A DNA stretch of 19,801 nucleotides, from contig JBAWAP010000288.1 of assembly GCA_049589355.1 (NCBI GenBank), forward strand, positions 1 through 19,801, read 5' to 3'. This stretch comes from JBAWAP01 sp049589355. Lineage in GTDB: Bacteria; Chloroflexota; Anaerolineae; VGOG01. Shown here in pieces: positions 1-5,414 of this stretch. The notes below the pieces were generated by a model. It was not told the origin of the DNA. It did no database searches and saw nothing but the letters and a program-made list of their open reading frames with translations. Numbering within the stretch: the stretch's first letter is position 1; each line of letters starts with the position of its first letter. The position numbers and the translations under genes are program-made.

Positions 1-96
1 GTTTTCTACCAGGTGCGTGTTAGCGGTGGCCAGGGTTGGGTAGATGCAGACTACTTCTATCCAACCTCTATTGGTAAGCCACGCTGGAGCCGATGA
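1..96 (+). CDS. C-terminal end of an SH3b-domain protein (partial)
   Basis: The first 31 codons are open and end in TGA at 94-96. The peptide contains GGQGWVDADYFYP, which matches the end of a bacterial SH3 (SH3b) domain, where a Gly-Trp-Val-X-X-X-Tyr-Leu/Phe stretch forms the last strands. Such domains usually sit at the end of secreted or lipoprotein cell-wall-binding proteins. The start lies outside the window, so length, signal peptide and partner domains are unknown. The call rests on this short motif only. It could be another small beta-barrel. Confidence 0.5.
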   Translation, partial: VFYQVRVSGGQGWVDADYFYPTSIGKPRWSR

Positions 97-121
97 ACAA
101 TGCCTTTTTCTAAGGAGCAAC

Positions 122-211
122 ATGGAAAGAATCTTTTACTTGAAAAGACGACAAGGATCAAGCCATCATGCCCTGACCCTCGCCTTTGCCCTACCGATCA
201 CTGACCACTGA
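122..211 (+). CDS. Possible small or truncated ORF (29 aa)
   Basis: An ATG at 122 follows AAGGAG (112-117) with a short 4-base gap and opens a 29-codon frame beginning MERIFYLKRRQGSSHH, rich in basic residues and then hydrophobic (ALTLAFAL). The last codons run into the thioredoxin-reductase-like repeat that begins near 196. It may be the 5' end of a gene cut off when that repeat arrived, or a chance ORF. No family is recognised. Confidence 0.22.
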   Translation: MERIFYLKRRQGSSHHALTLAFALPITDH

Positions 212-410
212 TCACCCGCTGCTCGTCCCCTGCCGCCCCCGACTCTTCAGCACCAACAATAGGCATAGCCTCGACGGCCGCCTTAGCCCCCTCGCCGATG
301 TGCGCCAACACCTGCTCGGAGATGTGGGTCACGTCGCCAGCGGCGAACACACCAGGATAGCTCGTGGCCCTGTATAATTTGTGCTTTTCGTCGTAACCTG
401 ATAGAATATG
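198..410 (-). pseudogene. 3' remnant of a thioredoxin-reductase-like flavoprotein gene (copy 1)
   Basis: Read on the - strand, this stretch encodes DEKHKLYRATSYPGVFAAGD followed by VTHISEQVLAHIGEGAKAA, the conserved FAD-binding C-terminal block (PGVFAAGD...EQVL...GEGAKAA) of thioredoxin reductases and related pyridine nucleotide-disulfide oxidoreductases. Upstream (higher coordinates) the frame meets a stop at 411-413, so the N-terminal FAD and NADPH domains are missing. Compared with copy 2 (3277-3369), two single T residues are missing after the GEGAKAAVEA block, which shifts the frame of the tail. It is therefore a decayed fragment, not a gene. The + strand brnT promoter lies inside it. 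Confidence 0.7.
379..407 (+). promoter_or_regulatory. Promoter of brnT-brnA
   Basis: TTGTGC (379-384), a 17-base spacer and TAGAAT (402-407) form a sigma-70-like promoter. Transcription would begin near 414, about 35 bases before the brnT ATG. The spacer/-10 region, AACCTGATAGAATATG, recurs in front of the next cassette (about 1241-1256) and in altered form at about 3095-3110. BrnA-type antitoxins commonly repress their own promoter, but I found no convincing operator palindrome here. Confidence 0.6.
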
Positions 411-448
411 TTAGTCAAAGCCGACAAGAGATTTGTGAGGCAGCAAGA

Positions 449-754
449 ATGAGGGAGGCTGAGGTGCTGATTTTCGAACAGTTCGTTGGTTTCGACTGGG
501 ACGAGGGAAACCAGGGCAAGAACTGGGACAAGCATCGGGGCTCCGATCCGGAATGTGAACAGGTCTTTTTCAACCAGCCCCTTTTGGTCTTCCCTGATGA
601 GGAGCACTCCGAAGAAGAACAGCGCTACTACGTTTTGGGTCGAACAGACCAGGGGCGGCGTCTATTTGTGGTCTTTACCCCCCGAAGAGGCAAGCTCCGT
701 GTCATTTCCGCAAGGGAGATGACAAAGCGAGAAAGGGCATTTTATCCACTATGA
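449..754 (+). CDS. brnT: BrnT family ribonuclease toxin of a type II toxin-antitoxin system
   Basis: The 101-aa product has the BrnT signature in order: FDWDEGNQGKNWDKH near residues 15-29, a central HSEEEQRYYVLGRTDQGR, then LFVVFTPRRG and RVISAREMTKRERAFY at the C-terminus. BrnT proteins are RelE-fold ribonucleases of about 90-100 aa that stop translation and are neutralised by BrnA. The ATG at 449 has GAGG at 437-440, 8 bases upstream, and sits about 35 bases after the predicted transcription start. Its TGA overlaps the brnA ATG (ATGA at 751-754), so the two are translationally coupled with toxin first, the usual brnTA order. Base composition is more AT-rich than the - strand genes downstream, consistent with an acquired module. 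Confidence 0.9.
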   Translation: MREAEVLIFEQFVGFDWDEGNQGKNWDKHRGSDPECEQVFFNQPLLVFPDEEHSEEEQRYYVLGRTDQGRRLFVVFTPRRGKLRVISAREMTKRERAFYPL

Positions 755-1032
755 AGACAAAGCAGATCCCTACATTCACCTCTGAAGAAGAGGAGCGAGA
801 ATTCTGGGCAAACCACGACGCTACAGATTTCATTGACTTCTCTGAAGCCAAGCGAGCGCTTATGCCTAATCTCAGACCCACTCTGAAAACGGTCACGATT
901 CGACTCCCGGAGTCTCTCCTTGAATCAATTAGAGTTCTAGCGCACAAGAGAGACGTGCCATATCAATCTTTAATGAAGATGCTTTTGGCGGAGGGGATCG
1001 AGCGGGAGCTATACGCACAGAGGGAACAGTGA
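751..1032 (+). CDS. brnA: BrnA/CopG-type antitoxin
   Basis: This 93-aa protein starts on the ATGA overlap with brnT. The N-terminal half (TSEEEEREFWANHDATDFID) is the acidic toxin-binding part typical of CopG_antitoxin/BrnA proteins. The C-terminal half (TVTIRLPESLLESIRVLAHK, then DVPYQSLMKMLLAEGIEREL) is a ribbon-helix-helix DNA-binding domain. It should bind and neutralise BrnT and repress the shared promoter. About 150 bases of apparently non-coding sequence separate it from the terminator at 1183-1218. No key element is missing, so the pair looks functional. Confidence 0.9.
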   Translation: MKTKQIPTFTSEEEEREFWANHDATDFIDFSEAKRALMPNLRPTLKTVTIRLPESLLESIRVLAHKRDVPYQSLMKMLLAEGIERELYAQREQ

Positions 1033-1182
1033 GACAGGCGCGATGGATACCGCCGACTGGGCAGATGGGCTTGCTGTGAGCTCAAGGCTCGGCTGCAAAC
1101 ACACGCCTCACGCCATTGGCGGATGGGAAGTTGACTTCTCAAAAAGTAGACAACCTTGACCGCGATAAGTGCCACCGAAGAG

Positions 1183-1218
1183 AAAAGCCACCTGCGTCAA
1201 TCGCACAGGTGGCTTTTT
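1183..1218 (+). terminator. Rho-independent terminator (copy 1)
   Basis: AAAAGCCACCTG (1183-1194) pairs with CAGGTGGCTTTT (1206-1217) across an 11-base loop and ends in a T run (1214-1218). It would end brnTA transcription, and because of its A-tract it could also work from the other side. It lies immediately before the promoter of the next cassette. A near-identical copy at 3191-3227 closes that cassette; the two differ by two bases in the loop. Confidence 0.88.
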
Positions 1219-1223
1219 GGTTA

Positions 1224-1252
1224 TTGCCAAATGAGTAGAAACCTGGTATAAT
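1224..1252 (+). promoter_or_regulatory. Promoter of the TIGR04255 three-gene cassette
   Basis: TTGCCA (1224-1229), a 17-base spacer and a perfect TATAAT (1247-1252) lie 6 bases after the terminator T run. Transcription would begin near 1259. This rules out the ATG at 1256 and the longest-ORF start at 1253, and points to the ATG at 1316, which has AGAAGGAG at 1302-1309. Confidence 0.8.
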
Positions 1253-1315
1253 ATGTATGGCAATCGGTTGGTGTTTGAACCCGACTTCACCAGAAGCCGC
1301 CAGAAGGAGTATCTC

Positions 1316-2113
1316 ATGCCATTTCCTGAAGCCACGAGGGTACTGTATAAGAAGAACCCTCTCGACCAAGTCATATGCCAGTTGAGGTTCCCCCCAATAC
1401 TAAGAATCGATGCTGAGATTCCCGCAGAATTCCAGGAGAGAATTCGTCGGCATTTCCCCCAGTTCTCAGAGACGTTTGACTTGAGGCTGCCAGTTCCGCA
1501 AGACTTAAGCGGCCAGATCCCACCCGAAATTGTCCAGCAGATCGCACAATCTTCAGGAAGGAAGAACTATCAATTCTCTTCCGAAGATGAGCATTGGCAA
1601 ATAAACCTGACACGAACCTTTGTTGCGCTAACAACGAAGAAATATGAACGATGGGAAGAATTCAAGGAGAAATTGGAAATCCCATTGAGTGCCCTAATCG
1701 ACGTTTACTCTCCGGATTATTTCTCGAGGGTTGGGCTGAGATATGTAGACGTTATTAGGCGTTCAGCACTGGATTTAACCGGTAGTAGCTGGGAGCAATT
1801 ACTGCAGCCTTACATTTTGGGTATCCTAGGATCGCCAGACGTGAGTGATTTCGTTAGGAATTTTGAAACCAGGTACGAAATTGGACTATCCGATGGCGAG
1901 AGTGTGGTTCGGATAAGCACTAAGTTTGTTGTTGAGGCCAGAGACGATGGCGAGATTTGCTACATGATCGACAGCGATTTCTACAACTCTCAGAAAACGC
2001 AACTTGAATCAGCAGTAGAAAGACTCGATTACCTTAACGTTCGTGCCTCTAGGCTCATTCGATGGTGTATCACCGATCGCCTACACGAAGCTATGGAGCC
2101 TCAGCCACTATGA
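1316..2113 (+). CDS. TIGR04255 family protein
   Basis: The 265-aa product begins MPFPEATRVLYKKNPLDQVI and continues CQLRFPPILRIDAEIPAEFQ, the N-terminal pattern I recognise for the sporadically distributed TIGR04255 family. The middle contains a conserved-looking SRVGLRYVDVI segment (about residues 155-165) and the end carries ASRLIRWCITDRLHEAM. There is no signal peptide or transmembrane segment. The family has no established biochemical role; its patchy distribution and its placement near mobile or defence genes suggest an accessory function. The start at 1316 is favoured over in-frame upstream codons by the ribosome binding site and promoter. The TGA overlaps the next ATG (2110-2113). The gene is clearly more AT-rich than the - strand genes of the window. 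Confidence 0.75.
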   Translation: MPFPEATRVLYKKNPLDQVICQLRFPPILRIDAEIPAEFQERIRRHFPQFSETFDLRLPVPQDLSGQIPPEIVQQIAQSSGRKNYQFSSEDEHWQINLTRTFVALTTKKYERWEEFKEKLEIPLSALIDVYSPDYFSRVGLRYVDVIRRSALDLTGSSWEQLLQPYILGILGSPDVSDFVRNFETRYEIGLSDGESVVRISTKFVVEARDDGEICYMIDSDFYNSQKTQLESAVERLDYLNVRASRLIRWCITDRLHEAMEPQPL

Positions 2114-2616
2114 CATACTACGTTCAAGAAACTGACTCGAGAATGGTATACCCGCGCTCACCCGAGCTTCATTATTTCTTTTCCGATCCCCTAGCAAATG
2201 CGACCTTCGGCGGCTATTCGCATGGCGATTACTTTCCATTAGCGTCAGGATCGAATCTTCTGCAACCAGCTTGGGGATTGAGTTACAGGCTCGCTAACAG
2301 GGATATCGCCAACGAAGCTGGAAGGCTACTGTCAGTTATTCAGAAAGCCTTCTTTACCTTGCAAGAGCTCCAACTTGACCTGAGTCATATCCCACAATTA
2401 AGGGCCTACTTAGTGGATGATGGTTCGGTCTTGTTTGAGTGGATCTTCAATGACTATCGAGTAGGTTTCAGTATAGACCCCAATCCCCAAGAGTCCGGAT
2501 GGTACTTGATCACGAGACCGAATTTAGGCGGAATAAGCGCCTCCGGTTTCATCTCTGGTATCGATCTAGATACTCTGATCATGTGGCTCCTGAATTTCAT
2601 TATGTCGCATTCTTGA
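2110..2616 (+). CDS. Hypothetical protein, second gene of the TIGR04255 cassette
   Basis: The 168-aa product starts at the ATG overlapping the preceding stop (ATGA), so it is translationally coupled to the TIGR04255 gene; a start at 2062 would overlap that gene by 52 bases and is less likely. I do not recognise a named domain. Visible features are an aromatic, glycine-rich N-terminal third (ANATFGGYSHGDYFPLASGS), a helical middle (LSVIQKAFFTLQELQLDL) and a strand-rich core, SVLFEWIFNDYRVGFSIDPN followed by ESGWYLITRP. The last 20 residues are hydrophobic (LDTLIMWLLNFIM), perhaps an amphipathic or membrane-touching helix. It is probably an obligate partner of its neighbours; the function is unknown. 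Confidence 0.7.
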   Translation: MTYYVQETDSRMVYPRSPELHYFFSDPLANATFGGYSHGDYFPLASGSNLLQPAWGLSYRLANRDIANEAGRLLSVIQKAFFTLQELQLDLSHIPQLRAYLVDDGSVLFEWIFNDYRVGFSIDPNPQESGWYLITRPNLGGISASGFISGIDLDTLIMWLLNFIMSHS

Positions 2617-2619
2617 AAC

Positions 2620-3048
2620 ATGAGCTATCCAGATAACTGCATAAGAGGTATTCCCGATGATACGTTTCTGACTGATGATGGCACTGTTGGGTCACACCTC
2701 TTCTACTTCAATCTATGTACAGATCGGAGTAATGGCTGGGTAGAGCAATCAGTCAATTGGGAGGATGATGATACCGTAATCGAGTTCACGCTAAACCAAA
2801 GAAAAGCTGATGGCGCTTTCCAGTTCAGAGCCGGAGCAGCAGTAATCCCCCGGCAAGAAATCGATCGGCTAAATAGCCGTCCTACTGTAAAGGGCTTGCT
2901 TTCATATGAAAGGCAGCCAATACAGGACAACCCTTACCATGGAAATATCCTGTTGCGAGCAAATACATCAAAACCCACCATGAAGCTCATAGCGGCTGGC
3001 CTTGCTCTCGCTGTTTCCCGAATTGTTCCTCGCGACAGTACCAATTAA
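2620..3048 (+). CDS. Hypothetical protein, third gene of the TIGR04255 cassette
   Basis: The ATG at 2620 is 3 bases after the preceding stop, so this 142-aa protein is the last gene of the operon. It starts MSYPDNCIRGIPDDTFL and shows a tryptophan/acidic patch (VEQSVNWEDDDTVIEFTLNQ), a basic middle (PRQEIDRLNSRPTVKGLLSY) and NPYHGNILLR before an alanine-rich C-terminal helix (MKLIAAGLALAVSRIVPR). No catalytic motif, signal peptide or known domain is recognised. The terminator at 3191-3227 follows, and the AT-rich codon use matches the two genes before it. All three appear intact, which argues that the cassette is under selection. Confidence 0.7.
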   Translation: MSYPDNCIRGIPDDTFLTDDGTVGSHLFYFNLCTDRSNGWVEQSVNWEDDDTVIEFTLNQRKADGAFQFRAGAAVIPRQEIDRLNSRPTVKGLLSYERQPIQDNPYHGNILLRANTSKPTMKLIAAGLALAVSRIVPRDSTN

Positions 3049-3083
3049 ACCCATCTATGACTCCGTGTAGGTTCAAGCGGATG

Positions 3084-3185
3084 TTTTTGTGATAACCTGG
3101 TAGAACAGCCTAGAGTAAAGATAGAGCCCCTCGGCGGGGCAACACCAGGGGCAACGGCCAAGCTAGTCACGGCCCGACAAGAGAT
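3084..3185 (+). repeat. Degenerate copy of the brnT promoter/leader sequence
   Basis: TAACCTGGTAGAACAGC near 3093-3109 resembles the brnT spacer/-10 region, and TAGTCACGGCCCGACAAGAGAT (in two pieces: TAGTCACGGC and CCGACAAGAGAT, 3164-3185) resembles TAGTCAAAG/CCGACAAGAGAT at 412-432. Between the two parts lies extra sequence with a GC-rich hairpin (GCCCC at 3126-3130, GGGGC at 3136-3140). No open gene is present in 3049-3276. Confidence 0.4.
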
Positions 3186-3190
3186 AGGTA

Positions 3191-3227
3191 AAAAAGCCAC
3201 CTGCGTCAACTGCACAGGTGGCTTTTT
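3191..3227 (+). terminator. Rho-independent terminator (copy 2)
   Basis: AAAAAGCCACCTG (3191-3203) pairs perfectly with CAGGTGGCTTTTT (3215-3227) across an 11-base loop. It closes the three-gene cassette and, because both flanks carry A/T runs, may also stop - strand transcription coming from the PEP carboxykinase gene. The stem is identical to the terminator at 1183-1218. Confidence 0.88.
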
Positions 3228-3276
3228 GCTGTGTGCTAAACGAGCTGACCGCTGATCACCGACTGCCCACCCCCTG

Positions 3277-3369
3277 TCACCTCCGGCTCTTCAGCTCCAA
3301 CAAATAGGCATAAGCCTCGACGGCCGCCTTGGCTCCCTCGCCGATGTGCACTAGCACCTGCTCGGACAT
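3277..3369 (-). pseudogene. 3' remnant of a thioredoxin-reductase-like gene (copy 2)
   Basis: The - strand encodes MSEQVLVHIGEGAKAAVEAY, then AYLLELKSRR and a stop: the last 30 residues of a thioredoxin-reductase-like flavoprotein. Everything upstream of the EQVL block is gone. It begins 5 bases from an octamer repeat tract and about 26 bases beyond the PEP carboxykinase stop. Together with the following non-coding bases (to about 3238) it is a direct repeat of 196-331, roughly four bases in five identical by eye. This copy keeps the expected AYAYLLE tail, which copy 1 has lost through small deletions. Confidence 0.65.
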
Positions 3370-3374
3370 AATTA

Positions 3375-3398
3375 CCAATCTACCGATCCACCACCTAC
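3375..3398. repeat. Octamer tract CCAATCTA-like
   Basis: Three imperfect 8-base units (CCAATCTA, CCGATCCA, CCACCTAC) fill the gap between the thioredoxin-reductase remnant and the PEP carboxykinase gene and run into its stop codon. The same unit recurs at 17735-17810. Confidence 0.5.
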
Positions 3399-5317
3399 CC
3401 GTAATGTTCCTCATAAAACGCTCTGATCTCCTCCGGCGAAGGGATGGTGCACTTCTCCCACACCTCGATCACCGGCCATAGCTCCTCCCCTCCCTCCTGC
3501 CCGGCGAAGAGGTCGCGCATGTACTGCGTCCGCTCGGCGATGTCCCGTTTGAAGAACTCAACCAGCTCTTCGGGCGTATAAAAGCGCAGCGGGTTGAACC
3601 GCCAACCAAAGTTCTCCATCCCATGCTCTTCCTCCAGCTCCTTCGGGTCGGGGATCAGGTAGCCGAAGACTGGATGGGTGATCCAGTTTTTTATCTTGCG
3701 CTGCCTCACCAAATCCACCAGCCTCTTCGAGTCCTGGACAGTGATCTTCTCGCCCAAGCCCTCATACTCGACATTGCCCTTGGCGTCCTTTTGGACCAGG
3801 CCGGTGACCAGGTCCATCTTGGGGATCGGTTGGCCGTTCTCGTCCAGCTTCAGCTTCTGCCGGCCGTTGATGTCGAACTCGCCCACGTAGCCGGAGTTGG
3901 TGATGAAGAAGACCAACTGGCCGTCAAGGCCCAGTCCCAGGTCGGCGTACATCTTCCACTTGAGAAATGCCTGCTGGCTCTGCTCACGGACCATGAAGTC
4001 GGTAGCCGCATAGGAGCGCACGCGGGTGCCCACCGGTTGGTCGGTGATGGCCGAGGTGATGATCGTCTCGCAGCCAGCATCTAAAGCCACAGCTATGGCC
4101 GGGTCCACCGCCCGAAAGATAGGCTCCACCACGTCGAACCGCTTGTAGAAGAGGGACTCGCTGCGCAGCCACTTGGTGCCACCTTTGCCCCAATTCGGGT
4201 TCAGTTCGCTGAACCGGAAGATGAATCGGCCGTTGGTCGTGCCACTCTTCTCATAGCGGGTGCAGGTGAGCGAGCCCACTTCCTCACCGGGGATGGGCCG
4301 GGGTACCTTCACGATGTAGCCACCAATCGTCTCCATGCGGTACTCGACGCCCTCGCAGTCAATGTTCTGGGCCAACACCACAGGACGCTTGCCGTCGAGA
4401 CCGATCTGTCGGGACTTCATCAGGCCAGGATACTCGGGGCTCTCGCTGGTGATGCCCTCGCTCTTGGCGTAACTGGCCGCCTCCAGCCCGATAAGTTTCA
4501 CCCTGACGATCCTGCCATCCTCATAGAACGGCTTAGCCAGTACAGCGTCGTCCTGTTCCAGCTCAGGGCCGACCGTCAGCGTCGTCTTGCCCGTGCCCGA
4601 AAGCCCCTTGAGGACGCTGTCCGAGATGCAGCCGGCGTGATAGCTGATCATCCCATCCGATTCGCCCCGGTTCCAAACCATGGCCAGATTGGGCTTCTTG
4701 AAGGCCGCGCCGAAGTAGTCGAATTGCACGCTGAGCACCTGGCGCACATCCTGGTCCATGCGAGTGAAATCGTACAAGCTGATGGGCAGGTCGGCCTCGT
4801 AATCGGGCCAGAATTCGCGGATTTCGGCCTCCACATCAGGAGGCAGTTTCTCGGGCACGATGTAGTTCCAGCAGGAGATAGGCACACCCTGGCGATAGGT
4901 AAAGGTCATCAACTTGCCCATCCAGGCGATGTAGGCACTGTGGGGGTTCTCCACACTGACGACGATGCGCAGCCCGGTCTCGTAGTCAGCCTCGCCCTGG
5001 AGGGCGTCCAGGACGATCACGTTGCAGCGGGTCAGATAGCTTTTGACCGCCTGGTAGAACTGGTGGCCGATCTCGACGCCGGGCTTGAAAGGCAATTGCT
5101 CCTTGCCCAGCTTATAACCTGGCGGGACCATATAGAAGGCCCGGCTGGGCATGCGGCCCGACTGCTTGTTGGCGAACAGGTATTGCCCGTCACGGGTCAT
5201 CACGTAGTAAGACTTCAGAAACCCGATGAAGAAATCGTCATCCGGGTTGCGGATCACGTTTTCGGCCTCGAGCTCGAAGCCTGGTCCGATGGTGATTCCT
5301 GGAGTCCGTATCCCCAT
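3395..5317 (-). CDS. Divergent ATP-type phosphoenolpyruvate carboxykinase
   Basis: The enzyme would convert oxaloacetate plus ATP to PEP, CO2 and ADP, or run in reverse. The key evidence is the PckA-type P-loop GLSGTGKTTL (residues 238-247). Upstream come counterparts of family blocks: QGEADYETGLRIVVSVENPH for the GADPKYRLPVR region, YFGAAFKKPN with the metal/substrate lysines (207-208) and MISYHAGC with the histidine (227). Downstream, QDD (255-257) stands where the family has a GDDE-type metal site, then LEAASYAK for the FEGGCYAK segment. At 640 aa it is about 100 residues longer than typical PckA, so it is a distant subfamily and its activity is unproven. The ATG at 5317 is chosen because GGAGG lies 9 bases upstream and a promoter overlaps the longer ORF (TTG at 5398). 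It follows the carboxyltransferase gene, which could supply oxaloacetate. Confidence 0.75.
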   Translation of the reverse strand: MGIRTPGITIGPGFELEAENVIRNPDDDFFIGFLKSYYVMTRDGQYLFANKQSGRMPSRAFYMVPPGYKLGKEQLPFKPGVEIGHQFYQAVKSYLTRCNVIVLDALQGEADYETGLRIVVSVENPHSAYIAWMGKLMTFTYRQGVPISCWNYIVPEKLPPDVEAEIREFWPDYEADLPISLYDFTRMDQDVRQVLSVQFDYFGAAFKKPNLAMVWNRGESDGMISYHAGCISDSVLKGLSGTGKTTLTVGPELEQDDAVLAKPFYEDGRIVRVKLIGLEAASYAKSEGITSESPEYPGLMKSRQIGLDGKRPVVLAQNIDCEGVEYRMETIGGYIVKVPRPIPGEEVGSLTCTRYEKSGTTNGRFIFRFSELNPNWGKGGTKWLRSESLFYKRFDVVEPIFRAVDPAIAVALDAGCETIITSAITDQPVGTRVRSYAATDFMVREQSQQAFLKWKMYADLGLGLDGQLVFFITNSGYVGEFDINGRQKLKLDENGQPIPKMDLVTGLVQKDAKGNVEYEGLGEKITVQDSKRLVDLVRQRKIKNWITHPVFGYLIPDPKELEEEHGMENFGWRFNPLRFYTPEELVEFFKRDIAERTQYMRDLFAGQEGGEELWPVIEVWEKCTIPSPEEIRAFYEEHYG

Positions 5318-5356
5318 TGCAGAATACCTCCATCCAAAGATTACATATTGCACCTC

Positions 5357-5385
5357 CTTGTACACCATGACCTGACTTTGGTCAA
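5357..5385 (-). promoter_or_regulatory. Possible promoter of the PEP carboxykinase gene
   Basis: On the - strand, TTGACC (5380-5385), a 17-base spacer and TACAAG (5357-5362) resemble a sigma-70 promoter, and the sequence next to the -10 (TGGTGTACAA) matches that of the DUF1385 promoter. Transcription would begin near 5350 and exclude the longer TTG start. The weak final base of the -10 keeps this tentative. Confidence 0.45.
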
Positions 5386-5414
5386 GTTCTTCGCTCAATG
5401 ATAAAAACCAGCAC

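Noticed and set aside
1033..1182. Possible small gene or RNA between brnA and the first terminator
   Set aside because: No start with a ribosome binding site, no promoter and only an imperfect GTTGACTTCT/AGTAGACAAC inverted repeat; nothing supportable.
1253..1315. N-terminal extension of the TIGR04255 protein
   Set aside because: The perfect TATAAT ends at 1252, so the region around 1253 cannot lie within the transcript; the ATG at 1316 has a good ribosome binding site.
5318..5398. 27-residue N-terminal extension of the PEP carboxykinase from TTG 5398
   Set aside because: No ribosome binding site precedes the TTG, a probable promoter lies inside the extension, and the ATG at 5317 has GGAGG upstream.
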